Source: Bacillota bacterium (GTDB lineage Bacteria > Bacillota > Clostridia > Acetivibrionales > DSM-1351). From it: a stretch of DNA of 64,000 nt. The position numbers and the translations under genes are program-made. How positions within the stretch are numbered: the first letter of the stretch is position 1; every line of letters starts with the position of its first letter. The DNA is taken from assembly GCA_023441625.1 (NCBI GenBank), contig JAEZOA010000181.1, positions 1 through 64,000 on the forward strand, written 5' to 3'. Positions 55,254 through 64,000 of this stretch are shown here, one piece after another. The notes below the pieces were generated by a model. That model was not told the origin of the DNA. It saw only the letters and a list, made by a program, of their open reading frames with translations, and made no database searches.

Positions 55254-56963
55254 TTAAGCCTTCTGGTTTTTATCAATAATATTAGTTAGCACATTGTGAG
55301 GGCCCTTCTTAACAAAGCCGAGATATACGCATACTCCGGATATAACCCAGAAGTAGGTAGTAACTGAAGGGGCATCAAAGTTATTAAGTAAAATATTTGT
55401 AAACAGGATACCTATCAAAGCTCCAAAACCACTTTGAATTATTCCCTTAGAAACCTTGTCCTCAACTTTTTTTATTGCTCTGAGCGGCCAAACTATTGCA
55501 TTGTACAAAGCTATTAGAAAGGTGGTTACACCAAATATACCCATTTCGACAGCAGCCTTTAAGTAAAAATTATCTACATAAGAAGCACCTCTGACCATTT
55601 TCGTAGCAACTGCACCACCAAATTGTCCAAAACCAACTCCAAAGAGGATGTTAGCAAAAAACATATCCAATGCTTTTCCCCATTTTACAAATCTTCCGCC
55701 CCTAAAGCTGCTGGCGATATATTCAGGATTTAATAAGTAATTAATTCTAAGCTGTACTGTTTCAACAAAGCTATAAGCCAAAACTGCTACAACACCTAAC
55801 CCAATAATTAGCTTGTATTTTTTGCTTAGAATAGCATAAATAATCATTGCAATACTAACAGCTATCCAAGATGAACGAGAACCTGTGAGCAGCAAACAAA
55901 TTCCCATTACTCCAGCAGCAAAGGTGTAAAGAAGCTTTTGCAAAATCCTTTTCTCTGAAAAAATCAAAGATATTGCAAGAGGTATTAGCATAACTAACAA
56001 GCATCCCAGAACATTAGGATTTCCTACAATTGAAAAGGCTCTAGGTCCAGCAGTAACCTCCGCTTTATCAGTCCAGTAGGATGGAGTAGGTACATTAGCA
56101 ATAACTTGATATATACCAACAATTGACATAAAAATGCCCGTATAAATCATAATTTTAATTAAATTCTTTGCTCCGTCCTCACTTCTGAGAAGCTTAACAA
56201 CAATAAAGAAAAATATTAAATATTCAATATTTGCTCTTATACCAGCAAAGCCAACCGAGTCGAAGGAGGTTAAAACAAATAAAACTATAGCTACAAAGAA
56301 GAATAGTATCAATGAGAAATCAACAGGAGTCCATGCAAAGGAAAAATCTCTCCTATCAACTAGCCATCGATAAAACCAAACTCCTACGCAGAAAATAATT
56401 AAAAGCTCATCCCATATAGAAGCCAGAGAACCAATATTAGTTGAAACAGCAATATAATATAAAATTGGGTAGATACCCACAAGATAAGCTGCTCTTTCAA
56501 AATCCCGCAGAATAAATATAGCTGCTAGCAAACCTATAATACCAACCACAGCAATTTTTGGAAGGAAAAGAGTGAGCAAGCACAGTATAATAGCAAGAAT
56601 AATAAAGAAAGCTACCTTGTACCGTTTACCAAAACATTTTTCGCCTAAGCCTATAATGCGTTTGTATATTTTACAAAGGAGGCTGTTTTTGTATGCTTTT
56701 GTATAGGCTGAATTGATACTGCTTGCAAGCATATCCAACTTATTTCCTAAAAAAGCCAAGAATCTATATGTTACCGAAAAAGCGTATTTAGGACCTCGGC
56801 TGATGTAGTTTTGTATAACCTTATAGGTTGAGCTACCTTTATTCCATGTTGATATTGTTTTAATACATTTATTTATGAAGCTATTATTATATGCATTACA
56901 AAATAAATTATAAACAAATATCAGGAATCTACAAAGTAGACTATTTGATACATATTTCCACAC
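55254..56963 (-). CDS. O-antigen ligase/polymerase-like (Wzy_C) membrane protein
   Basis: A 569-residue polytopic membrane protein. After ~110 residues of N-terminal amphipathic/basic sequence come about eleven membrane helices and the O-antigen-ligase family features NPNVLGCLLVMLIPLAI, TGSRSSWIAVS and a large extracytoplasmic loop with GVGFGQFGG and YVDNFYLK. Members polymerise or ligate lipid-linked glycans outside the membrane. The start is GTG 56963 with AGGAGG (56978-56973); the ribosome site overlaps the stop of the DUF4330 gene, so translation is coupled. Which glycan it handles is unknown. Confidence 0.8.
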   Translation of the reverse strand: MWKYVSNSLLCRFLIFVYNLFCNAYNNSFINKCIKTISTWNKGSSTYKVIQNYISRGPKYAFSVTYRFLAFLGNKLDMLASSINSAYTKAYKNSLLCKIYKRIIGLGEKCFGKRYKVAFFIILAIILCLLTLFLPKIAVVGIIGLLAAIFILRDFERAAYLVGIYPILYYIAVSTNIGSLASIWDELLIIFCVGVWFYRWLVDRRDFSFAWTPVDFSLILFFFVAIVLFVLTSFDSVGFAGIRANIEYLIFFFIVVKLLRSEDGAKNLIKIMIYTGIFMSIVGIYQVIANVPTPSYWTDKAEVTAGPRAFSIVGNPNVLGCLLVMLIPLAISLIFSEKRILQKLLYTFAAGVMGICLLLTGSRSSWIAVSIAMIIYAILSKKYKLIIGLGVVAVLAYSFVETVQLRINYLLNPEYIASSFRGGRFVKWGKALDMFFANILFGVGFGQFGGAVATKMVRGASYVDNFYLKAAVEMGIFGVTTFLIALYNAIVWPLRAIKKVEDKVSKGIIQSGFGALIGILFTNILLNNFDAPSVTTYFWVISGVCVYLGFVKKGPHNVLTNIIDKNQKA

Positions 56964-56976
56964 TATATGATTCCTC

Positions 56977-57462
56977 CTAGTTTAACTCAATAGCTTCAAC
57001 AGTTCCTAATGATTCAAAGGTACGAGTTTTTAATGTGAAATTTTTACCTACAGCAACTTCTTGAGTTCCTAGCCTGATTATCCCATTTCCACCCGCAGTT
57101 TTCATTGAAAATTTTACTACAAGCTCTTTTCTCAATGGGTCAGGAGAATATACCTGTTTACCATCAGCAGTGCTTATTGGTACTTGTAAATCAGAAAAAG
57201 TAATGGATTTTATGCGTGCATCTTCAGGATTTAATATAGATATAAGCTGGTCGCCTTCCTTTAAGGCTTTTATTTGTTCGCCCACTCTTACAGTGCCCCT
57301 GAAGGTTACAGTAATATCTTGCATAGTTTCACTGCTTGTAACAGATGTACCCGAGGGTTTAAATAAAAAAACGGCACCAATTAACAAAATTAGTATAATA
57401 ATACTTAAGTCAATAATATTAATCAGCCCAAACAACTTTCCCTTTTCATTAACAATCTTCAT
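56977..57462 (-). CDS. DUF4330 family membrane-anchored protein
   Basis: A 161-residue protein with a short cytoplasmic N-terminus, one membrane helix (~13-32, IIDLSIIILILLIGAVFLF) and a beta-rich extracytoplasmic domain with VTFRGTVRVGEQIKALKEGD. This matches DUF4330, a family of unknown function often found beside O-antigen-ligase-like genes. AAGGAGAG precedes the ATG. Tight coupling to the Wzy-like gene suggests a joint role in glycan export or polymerisation. An AT-rich ~200-base gap with a small inverted repeat lies upstream and may hold a promoter. Confidence 0.8.
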   Translation of the reverse strand: MKIVNEKGKLFGLINIIDLSIIILILLIGAVFLFKPSGTSVTSSETMQDITVTFRGTVRVGEQIKALKEGDQLISILNPEDARIKSITFSDLQVPISTADGKQVYSPDPLRKELVVKFSMKTAGGNGIIRLGTQEVAVGKNFTLKTRTFESLGTVEAIELN

Positions 57463-57668
57463 ATTTACAACTCTCCTTGATTTTTATTTTATTAATAGAA
57501 ATCTGATAAATTCTCTTATTTAGAATGAGAATTTATACATAATAATATTATACTGAAATAGCTATTTTTCAATAGATATTCTGAAAATTTACATTATTTT
57601 AACAAGTTATACAATAGCCCATAACCATTTCTAAGCTTCATAGGTACAACACTCTGCTAATATTAATT

Positions 57669-58610
57669 TTACTTAATCCCATATTTATACCGTATTAATA
57701 GCTTTTTAACTAATAGCTTCATTCCTGTTGTTGAAAAGCTAAATTTATAATCATTAACCAATTGTAATGGCAATTTTGTTAAGAAATCCCCATCTGGTAC
57801 ATCCCCTGTACAAAGCTTCTGATAAAGACAAAAAACGGCTATACTAGGCAATTTATAGTGGTTTATTGCATTTTCAATTTCCTGCTTGTTATATGCAAGT
57901 GGAGAGGGAGTGGCTTGTATCCATTCGGAAAACCCCTTCCATAATTGTAACTCGGGCAGCCTGTTGGGTGAAGCTGATAATGAATTGGGTCTTTGTCTAT
58001 ATAGAGCAAGTGTTTCTTTCACACAACAGATTTCACATTTATACAATAGTTTACAGAAGAATTCCATGTCCTCAGACCAGTTCAGTCCATTTCTAAAACT
58101 AATAGAATTTTCATTAATTATAGACTTTTTTACCACTACAGTACTTGTCCAAACAGATACCTTTTCCTTTATAACTTCTACCAATATTTTACCTTCAAAA
58201 TAGCGCTTAGGAAAGGTTTTTCCCATTATATCTTCACAAAAGTACTGGTATCCACAATAACATGCATCCATTTTGGAAGTAAAAATTCTATTCATTTGTT
58301 TTTCAAGCTTTTGTGGCAACCACAAATCATCACTGTCTAAAAAAGCCAAATATTCACCAGAGGAATGTCCAATTGCATTATTTCTAGCCGCAGAGACACC
58401 CTGGTTGGACTGTAAAAAGTACTTGATTCGAGAATCCTTTATCATTAAGTCCTTCACAATTTCTGCTCCAGTGTCTTTGCTGCCATCATCAACAACAATA
58501 ACCTCTAAATTAGTATATGTTTGATTTAAAACACTCTTAATTGTTCTCTCTATATAATTCATAGTATTATACATAGGTATAATCACCGAAACAAGTGGTA
58601 AGCTGTTCAT
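57669..58610 (-). CDS. Family 2 glycosyltransferase
   Basis: A 313-residue GT-A transferase: VSVIIPMYNTMNYIERTI at the start, VVDDGSKD nucleotide-binding aspartates, and the metal-binding LAFLDSDDLW motif near residue 92. No membrane helices, so it works at the inner face of the membrane. AGGAGG precedes ATG 58610. It lies 69 bases after the pyruvyl-transferase-family gene and likely adds a sugar in the same polymer pathway. Donor and acceptor cannot be read from sequence. Confidence 0.88.
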   Translation of the reverse strand: MNSLPLVSVIIPMYNTMNYIERTIKSVLNQTYTNLEVIVVDDGSKDTGAEIVKDLMIKDSRIKYFLQSNQGVSAARNNAIGHSSGEYLAFLDSDDLWLPQKLEKQMNRIFTSKMDACYCGYQYFCEDIMGKTFPKRYFEGKILVEVIKEKVSVWTSTVVVKKSIINENSISFRNGLNWSEDMEFFCKLLYKCEICCVKETLALYRQRPNSLSASPNRLPELQLWKGFSEWIQATPSPLAYNKQEIENAINHYKLPSIAVFCLYQKLCTGDVPDGDFLTKLPLQLVNDYKFSFSTTGMKLLVKKLLIRYKYGIK

Positions 58611-58679
58611 TTAACCTCCTAACTATTAATTTTTTGTATTTTTTGTACAAATTCAGTATTGGGTATATAGTTGATTACT

Positions 58680-59855
58680 TTATCTGCCCATTAACTTTCT
58701 TACGCTTTCTCCTGCCTTGTATGCATCGTTGATGTAGTCAGGCATAAAATCTTTTAAATATTTCCGGATATCAGCCTCTTGAGTTATTAGAGAATTATAT
58801 GCACTAATCAATTGGTCTTCTTGCTCCAGCTTCTGAACAGGTAAAATGTACTTATCCTCGCTCCCAAAGATATCCTTAGCAATACCTCTGGCTTTTACCG
58901 AATATCCAATTACTAACGTAGGAACGCCTGTAGAATATGCTGCAATGGTAGCATGTGTTCGGGCGCCAATAAGTAAACGGCAGCTGGAGATAAAGCCCTT
59001 TAATTCCATGCAGTTATACGTGTCTCCAATAAGTATAACCCGTCCTGTATTTTTGAACAAGTCATACAGTTTACTCAGCGGAGCCATATCGTTATCGTGG
59101 TCCCAGAGCACATGTGGTATTAATGCAATCTGACTGTCTGTTGTATCAATAATATGTTGTATTAGTTTTGCGTAGCTTTTGAAGACAATACCTTCTTTAG
59201 TTTCACTTCTCATAATAAGAGGGCTAACATTTATACCAATTGTATTACCAGAGACAAAACCCTTTGGAAATTCAGGCAGCTTTGTATCTAGAGTAAAGGC
59301 AGGGTCTGGTACAAGAATAACGTTTGTCAGTCCCTTATCTAAAAAGGCCTGGTAAGTTATACTTTCTCTAGCGATAATAAGGCTGTACTTTCTTAAATCC
59401 TCAAGCATTTCATTATCAATTAAATCTGGGTCTACAGAACAGCCCCAAAAAACAGTTTTACTTCCTTTCTGATTAGCTGCCTCATTAGTATAATATATCC
59501 ATCTAGGAATACCGTAGCAATAGTTATCTCCGCCTATTGAAAGACATAGTGTATTCTTATCTATGGAGTCAATAATTTGTTTTTGAGAAAATGAGAATAG
59601 CATATTTTTATTAATGCCAAGCTTTCTTAGTCCTGCATCAATTAATCTAACAGGATTTAAACCTTCATAGCGTTTATAGGTTACAAAATTTAAATCGAAA
59701 TCCTTGGACAAGAAAGCTTTATCCTCTTGTTCTCTGAAAGTTGCAAGTGATATTTGTATATTATTTAGATTTAGTATTTTTAGTGTTGACCTTACGATTG
59801 CCTCACAACCATGATTTCTACTTCCAGCGTGAGCATAAAGCATCAGATGGTTCAT
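58680..59855 (-). CDS. Polysaccharide pyruvyl-transferase family protein
   Basis: A 391-residue protein of the PS_pyruv_trans family: SRNHGCEAIVRSTLKIL at the start, SIGGDNYCYG, VFWGCSVDP, IGINVSPLI, and ARTHATIAAYSTGVPTLVIGYSVKARGIAKDIFG near the end. Relatives transfer pyruvate from PEP to sugars (CsaB, WcaK/AmsJ groups). The N-terminal SRNHGCEAI version is closer to WcaK-like exopolysaccharide enzymes than to canonical CsaB (GYYGFxNxGDEA), so a direct role in SLH-polymer pyruvylation is possible but not shown. AAGGAGG precedes the ATG; first gene of the minus-strand cluster. Confidence 0.82.
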   Translation of the reverse strand: MNHLMLYAHAGSRNHGCEAIVRSTLKILNLNNIQISLATFREQEDKAFLSKDFDLNFVTYKRYEGLNPVRLIDAGLRKLGINKNMLFSFSQKQIIDSIDKNTLCLSIGGDNYCYGIPRWIYYTNEAANQKGSKTVFWGCSVDPDLIDNEMLEDLRKYSLIIARESITYQAFLDKGLTNVILVPDPAFTLDTKLPEFPKGFVSGNTIGINVSPLIMRSETKEGIVFKSYAKLIQHIIDTTDSQIALIPHVLWDHDNDMAPLSKLYDLFKNTGRVILIGDTYNCMELKGFISSCRLLIGARTHATIAAYSTGVPTLVIGYSVKARGIAKDIFGSEDKYILPVQKLEQEDQLISAYNSLITQEADIRKYLKDFMPDYINDAYKAGESVRKLMGR

Positions 59856-60089
59856 TAGTAAAATCCTCCTTCTAATTAATAATTAATTATACATTTGCAA
59901 TGCAAGCATTTCAAGGCAATAACTAAATCTCAAACAAAAAAGTGTTATTGGGATGACGATTATTCCGATATACATGTATATGATTTTTTTAAGATGTATT
60001 AGAAAGTATTGGTGTATAATTTAATTAGGATTCTGTTTATATACCATGTATTTTATAATTATAGCATAGCATAGTTAAATGGAGGGTAT

Positions 60090-60743
60090 ATGTGGAAGAT
60101 ATTTAACAGAGGTAAGAAGACACACGAGCTAGACATAAAGGTCCTGTTTAACAATGACATATCTCTTCTTATTTTAGATGAAAGATGGAATGGATTGTTT
60201 AATAATATTACTAAAACAAGTGATATTATAGATTATGAGAATAAGATCAAAGAGCTTTTAAAGGAACAATCCAGATTAATAGCAGAAGCAAAGGAAATTA
60301 CTGCTAAAAAGAAGGAATGTATGGACAACATAATAAAGCTGACCACAGAGGCATTTGAAAATAATAATGAAGAAGCGCGTACAGAAATGCAGGACTGTGA
60401 GAAAATAATTGTAGAAATTAATAAAAGGGCAAAAGAAATTGAAGATAGACTTTCAGCTGTTCCTAAAGAAATAAGACAGGCAAATTTAGAGCTTTTAGAG
60501 CAGACAGTAAAGCTGGTGTATTTCTCTACAAAAGAAAATCAGCTAAGAGTAGAAGAACTAGACAAGGAAATTGTGCAGACAAAGGAGCAGCTAAAGAAGC
60601 TGATTGATGAAAGAGGACTGTTGGCTCAGGATGATACCGATATGTACTCATATTTTCATGATTTACTTGGTGGAGATAAATTACAAAAACTGGATGAAAT
60701 ATATTTTAGTCAGGAGACAGGAGTTGGTAGTAAAAGTCAGTAG
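60090..60743 (+). CDS. Coiled-coil protein, unknown function
   Basis: A 217-residue soluble protein. A short N-terminal segment (MWKIFNRGKKTHELDIKVLF) is followed by long heptad-type helices rich in Glu/Lys/Leu from ~45 to 195, for example KIKELLKEQSRLIAEAKEI. No signal or membrane segment. GGAGGG precedes ATG 60090. It lies 48 bases ahead of nnr on the same strand and may share its transcript. I do not recognise the family. Confidence 0.7.
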   Translation: MWKIFNRGKKTHELDIKVLFNNDISLLILDERWNGLFNNITKTSDIIDYENKIKELLKEQSRLIAEAKEITAKKKECMDNIIKLTTEAFENNNEEARTEMQDCEKIIVEINKRAKEIEDRLSAVPKEIRQANLELLEQTVKLVYFSTKENQLRVEELDKEIVQTKEQLKKLIDERGLLAQDDTDMYSYFHDLLGGDKLQKLDEIYFSQETGVGSKSQ

Positions 60744-60791
60744 TCAGTAGTTATAATTCTGACTCCTAAATTCTGTGATAGGAGGCATATA

Positions 60792-62360
60792 GTGAAGGTT
60801 GTAACAGGAACCGACATGGGTAAGCTTGATAAATATACTATAGAACAAATGAAAATTCCCGGTATTGTTTTAATGGAGAATGCTGCATTAAAAATTGTAA
60901 AACATATCAAATTGTATTTAGAACAAAAGCAGCTAGCCTACTGCAATTTTGTAATAGTGGCAGGAAAGGGTAATAATGCAGGAGATGCTTTTGCTGTCGC
61001 AAGGCACCTGATTATAGGAGGAAACAGGGTAAAGCTTTATTCTTTATTTAATGAAGAAAGCATTACTGGAGATGCAAAGCTTAATTTTGATATTTTGAAA
61101 AAACTTGGCGCTGATATAGCATTAATAGAAAATGAATTAGTACTTGATGAACTGAGTGCTGATATCGAGAAGGCCCATATCGTTATAGATGGAATATTCG
61201 GTACTGGTTTCAGAGGACAGGTACAAGGTAATATTGCAAAAGCCATAGAGCTTATAAATGATAATTCTAATTATACTTTAGCTATTGATATTGCTTCAGG
61301 GGTAGAAGCAGCGACAGGAAGAGTTGCAGCTTCTAGCGTGCAGGCTCATAAAACAGTCACTTTCGAACTTCCCAAAATTGGACAGCTAGTTTACCCAGGT
61401 GCTCAATATACAGGTGAGCTAGTAGTTGAAGATATCGGTATGCCGAAGCAGTCAATTGATAGCATAGAAATATTGACAAATCAAACAGACAATGACTTCA
61501 TACAGGCTGTTATTCCAAAGAGAAAAGCTGAGTTTAATAAGGGAAGCTGCGGAAAAGTTTTAATTATATCGGGCTCTACAGGCATGGCTGGTTCTGGTTG
61601 TATAACTGCAAAAGCAAGTCTTAGAACTGGTTCTGGTTTGGTATATTTAGCTGTTCCTTCAAGCTTGGTAAATATATATCAGAGTGTTGTTCCTGAGGCT
61701 GTTGCAATTAATTTAGAGGACGATGAGGGCATTATCAGCGATAGAAGCGGCAGTACCATAATAAAGATGCTGGAAAAATGTGATGTGGCTGCTGTTGGAC
61801 CAGGTCTCTCCACTGCTGAGAGTATATACAATATAATAAATCTTATTGCTGAGAATTCAAGGATACCCTTGGTATTAGATGCGGATGTGCTTAATGTGCT
61901 TTCTAAAAATACAGATATTTTCAAAAGGTTTCAAAAAGATGTAGTAATAACTCCTCATCCTGGAGAAATGTCGAGGCTGACTGGACTTGATATTAGCTAT
62001 ATTCAGGATAATAGGATAGAGGTAGCTAGAAAGTATGCCAGCCAATGGGGTGTGGTAGTTGTACTTAAAGGTGCTCGTACAATAATTGCTGACAAGAATG
62101 GAGAATTGTATATTAATTGTACTGGAAATTCAGGTATGGCCACTGCCGGGAGTGGAGATGCTTTGACAGGAATTATAGCATCTCTGATAGGTCAAGGAAC
62201 CGGGGCGTTTGAGGCAGCAGTAGCAGGAGTCTACCTACATGGCATTGCTGGTGATATAGCTGCAGACGCAAAGGGGCAGCATGGAGTAAATGCAATGGAT
62301 ATAGTGGAGAGTGTACCATATTCAATTATTAAAACATACACTAATATTAAGGGTAAATAG
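60792..62360 (+). CDS. nnr: Bifunctional NAD(P)H-hydrate epimerase / ADP-dependent dehydratase
   Basis: Repairs hydrated NAD(P)H. The 522-residue product joins an N-terminal YjeF_N epimerase domain (~1-215; VAGKGNNAGDAFAVARHL, IDGIFGTGFRG) to a C-terminal ribokinase-like dehydratase (~230-515; VITPHPGEMSRLTG, VVLKGARTII, and the AGSGDALTGIIASLIG catalytic loop). The start is GTG 60792 behind a strong AGGAGG. It is followed by alr, a common Firmicute pairing. An inverted repeat lies in the gap to alr. Confidence 0.95.
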   Translation: MKVVTGTDMGKLDKYTIEQMKIPGIVLMENAALKIVKHIKLYLEQKQLAYCNFVIVAGKGNNAGDAFAVARHLIIGGNRVKLYSLFNEESITGDAKLNFDILKKLGADIALIENELVLDELSADIEKAHIVIDGIFGTGFRGQVQGNIAKAIELINDNSNYTLAIDIASGVEAATGRVAASSVQAHKTVTFELPKIGQLVYPGAQYTGELVVEDIGMPKQSIDSIEILTNQTDNDFIQAVIPKRKAEFNKGSCGKVLIISGSTGMAGSGCITAKASLRTGSGLVYLAVPSSLVNIYQSVVPEAVAINLEDDEGIISDRSGSTIIKMLEKCDVAAVGPGLSTAESIYNIINLIAENSRIPLVLDADVLNVLSKNTDIFKRFQKDVVITPHPGEMSRLTGLDISYIQDNRIEVARKYASQWGVVVVLKGARTIIADKNGELYINCTGNSGMATAGSGDALTGIIASLIGQGTGAFEAAVAGVYLHGIAGDIAADAKGQHGVNAMDIVESVPYSIIKTYTNIKGK

Positions 62361-62421
62361 AGGTTTTTGCAAAACATCTGTAAATTAATTTGGCTGTAAA
62401 AATTAGATAATTTATTAATGT

Positions 62422-62444
62422 ATTATGTTTTCAAAAAACATAAT
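62422..62444. other. Hairpin between nnr and alr
   Basis: ATTATGTTTT (62422-62431) and AAAACATAAT (62435-62444), a perfect 10-bp stem with a 3-base loop. It is AT-rich with no U-tract beyond it, so weak termination or attenuation is possible. Confidence 0.4.
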
Positions 62445-62491
62445 TTGGATATACTAGAAGCAGGAGATTATATTTTGGGGGCAAAAGATAA

Positions 62492-63661
62492 ATGAATTAT
62501 AAACTAAACAGAGCATGGGCTGAAATTAACTTAGATAACATTGCTCACAATATCCGTGAGATTAGAAGAATAACCAATAAAAATGCAGAGTTAATGGGAG
62601 TAGTTAAGGCTGATGCATATGGACATGGAGTTATGGAGGTGACAAGGACACTTCTTGATAATGGAGTAACGCGACTTGCAGTTTCAATGTTAGATGAGGC
62701 AATTCAGCTGCGTAATAATGGGATAAGTGCACCAATACTTGTTCTCGGATACACTGATCCTATAAGGGTAAATGAAATAATAGAGAATGATGTCACTCAA
62801 TCTGTTTTTAGTCATGAATTGGCACAGGCTTTGTCAGATGAAGCGGTAAGACAGGGCAAAAAGGTAAAAATTCATATAAAAATTGATACAGGTATGACTA
62901 GAATAGGGTTTTTGCCTGGGTATAATGCAGTTAAGAATGTTGCACAGATAAATTCGCTGCCAAATATAATTATTGAAGGACTGTTTACCCATTTTGCTAC
63001 TGCTGATGAGAAGGATAGGGAATATACTTTATCACAGTTTGAAAAATTTATAAGTATATGCAGTGAACTTCAGAGAATTGGAATACATATCCCAGTTAAG
63101 CATTGTACAAACAGCGGAGGAATTATTGAATATCCTCAGATGCACCTTGATATGGTTCGCCCAGGTATAATAATATATGGTATGTACCCATCTGAAGAAG
63201 TAGATAAGACAAAAATGCATTTAAAGCCTGCAATGACTCTAAAAGCTAATGTAATATTAGTTAAAGAGGTTGAGAATAATACTTCTATAAGCTATGGGAG
63301 AATTTTTACAACACAAAGAACCTCAAAAATTGCAACTATTCCTATTGGGTATGCTGATGGTTATACTAGGAGGTTAAGTAACAAAGGGAAGGTTCTAATT
63401 CATGGAGAATATGCACCAGTTGTTGGAAGAATATGTATGGATCAATGTATGGTAGATGTAACTGATTTGAATTGTGCTGTTGAAGTTGGTGATGAGGTAG
63501 TACTCCTTGGTGAACAAGAAGGTAATATAATAACTGCGGAGGATGTTGCTTCGTCAATAGATATGATTAATTATGAATTAGTTTGCATTGTGGGAAAAAG
63601 GATACCAAGAGCTTTTATTCAAAGTGGAAAGATTTCCAAAATTCTAAACTACCTGATATAA
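62492..63661 (+). CDS. alr: Alanine racemase
   Basis: Supplies D-alanine for peptidoglycan. The 389-residue PLP enzyme has the Schiff-base lysine Lys39 in VVKADAYGHG, catalytic tyrosine Tyr268 in SISYGR, the GYADGYTRR entry-channel segment with Tyr287, and GRICMDQCMVD in the C-terminal beta domain. GGGGG precedes ATG 62492 by about 10 bases. Order nnr-alr-mazE matches other Firmicutes. Confidence 0.96.
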   Translation: MNYKLNRAWAEINLDNIAHNIREIRRITNKNAELMGVVKADAYGHGVMEVTRTLLDNGVTRLAVSMLDEAIQLRNNGISAPILVLGYTDPIRVNEIIENDVTQSVFSHELAQALSDEAVRQGKKVKIHIKIDTGMTRIGFLPGYNAVKNVAQINSLPNIIIEGLFTHFATADEKDREYTLSQFEKFISICSELQRIGIHIPVKHCTNSGGIIEYPQMHLDMVRPGIIIYGMYPSEEVDKTKMHLKPAMTLKANVILVKEVENNTSISYGRIFTTQRTSKIATIPIGYADGYTRRLSNKGKVLIHGEYAPVVGRICMDQCMVDVTDLNCAVEVGDEVVLLGEQEGNIITAEDVASSIDMINYELVCIVGKRIPRAFIQSGKISKILNYLI

Positions 63662-63695
63662 GCCGTTTTCGGGCGTTTGGTAACATAAATTTAAT

Positions 63696-63725
63696 TTGAC
63701 CTCGTACTTGTTTAGGTATTATAAT
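63696..63725 (+). promoter_or_regulatory. Promoter before the MazE-like gene
   Basis: TTGACC (63696-63701), 18-base spacer, TATAAT (63720-63725), about 100 bases before the antitoxin start. It would allow transcription apart from alr. Confidence 0.55.
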
Positions 63726-63824
63726 GTTTTATATGTGAGCTTATAGAAGAGCTATTGGATTATTATAAAAGTACCTATAAAGAGAGCTTAACGAAGAGCT
63801 TGTTTAGAGAGTGGGGGTTAGGAA

Positions 63825-64000
63825 TTGTCTCAACTTAAAAAGATTTTGATAAGCATTCCAGACAATTTACTTGAGGAATTAGATAATATGGTGTCAAATG
63901 AGAAAACCAATAGAAGTATGCTTGTTAGGGAAGCTATGAATCTCTATATACGGGAGAAGCGTAAGATAGAATTGAGGGATAAAATGAGAAATGGCTATGA
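63825..64000 (+). CDS. MazE/EndoAI-like ribbon-helix-helix antitoxin (3' end outside window)
   Basis: Starts at TTG 63825 behind GGGGGTTAGG and runs off the window after 58 codons. KKILISIPDNLLEELDNMV followed by NRSMLVREAMNLYI is the ribbon-helix-helix pattern of EndoAI (NdoAI/YdcD), the antitoxin that neutralises the EndoA/MazF mRNA interferase and represses its own operon. The position right after alr is as in Bacillus (alr-ndoAI-ndoA), so mazF/ndoA is expected just beyond the window. That toxin gene is not visible here. Confidence 0.85.
   Translation, partial: MSQLKKILISIPDNLLEELDNMVSNEKTNRSMLVREAMNLYIREKRKIELRDKMRNGY

Noticed and set aside
58680..59855. Naming the pyruvyl-transferase gene csaB
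   Set aside because: The N-terminal motif SRNHGCEAI differs from the CsaB GYYGFxNxGDEA pattern, so only the family is called.
59962..59976. CCGATAT upstream of the coiled-coil gene as another sigma-D site
   Set aside because: The -10-like string TTCCGATAT lacks a TAAA-type -35 at 15-16 bases and is over 100 bases from the gene.
1..64000. tRNA, rRNA, riboswitch or CRISPR features
   Set aside because: I saw no tRNA-like cloverleaf, rRNA segment, known riboswitch core or repeat-spacer array; a covariance-model scan would be decisive.

Overview
The window is low-GC DNA from a spore-forming, motile, Gram-positive anaerobe-like Firmicute, most likely a class Clostridia member. The evidence is AT-rich codon use, strong GGAGG-type ribosome sites, TTG/GTG starts, sporulation genes (spoIID, spoIIQ), MotAB, and Bacillus/Clostridium gene order. 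No rRNA, tRNA or CRISPR array was seen. I cannot name a species from the sequence alone.

Layout. 1-3.4 kb: a housekeeping run (possible prmC tail, tsaC, ywlE-type arginine phosphatase, rpiB, upp, comEB) closed by a terminator. 3.5-5.8 kb: a single reading frame joining a TagO/WecA-type transferase to a UDP-GlcNAc 2-epimerase. 5.9-7.5 kb: motA-motB on the minus strand. 7.8-14.8 kb: a complete F-type ATP synthase operon atpIBEFHAGDC, with strong hairpins in three of its intergenic gaps. 15-38.8 kb: five very large or medium exported SLH-domain proteins (fibronectin-III, Ig-like and repeat domains; one has 3620 residues). They form two likely transcription units, each headed by a sequence matching the motility sigma factor (sigma-D/sigma-28) consensus. 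28.25-28.83 kb: an intergenic island with an imperfect ~36-bp inverted repeat, a foldable core and two covarying hairpin repeats. 38.9-43 kb: the conserved ywmB-murA-spoIID-spoIIQ run. In Bacillus this normally lies close behind atpC, so the surface-protein block looks like an insertion in a conserved neighbourhood. 43-55 kb: an Rhs/YD-repeat island with a decayed core gene (one nonsense codon, two compensating frameshifts), a variable C-terminal domain, candidate immunity genes, displaced Rhs core fragments and two lipoproteins. 55.2-59.9 kb: a minus-strand polysaccharide cluster (pyruvyl-transferase family, GT2, DUF4330, O-antigen-ligase-like). 60-64 kb: a coiled-coil protein, nnr (NAD(P)HX repair), alr and the start of a MazE/EndoAI-like antitoxin.

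Working together. The TagO-MnaA frame would supply the lipid-linked start and UDP-ManNAc for a secondary cell-wall polymer. SLH domains of the five surface proteins typically bind pyruvylated ManNAc-containing polymer, and a pyruvyl-transferase-family gene lies at 59 kb. Motility (motAB) and the two SLH operons appear to share sigma-D-like promoters with identical 16-nt spacing, suggesting that surface-fibre production is tied to the motility programme. The Rhs island reads as a toxin/immunity polymorphic locus that has partly decayed.
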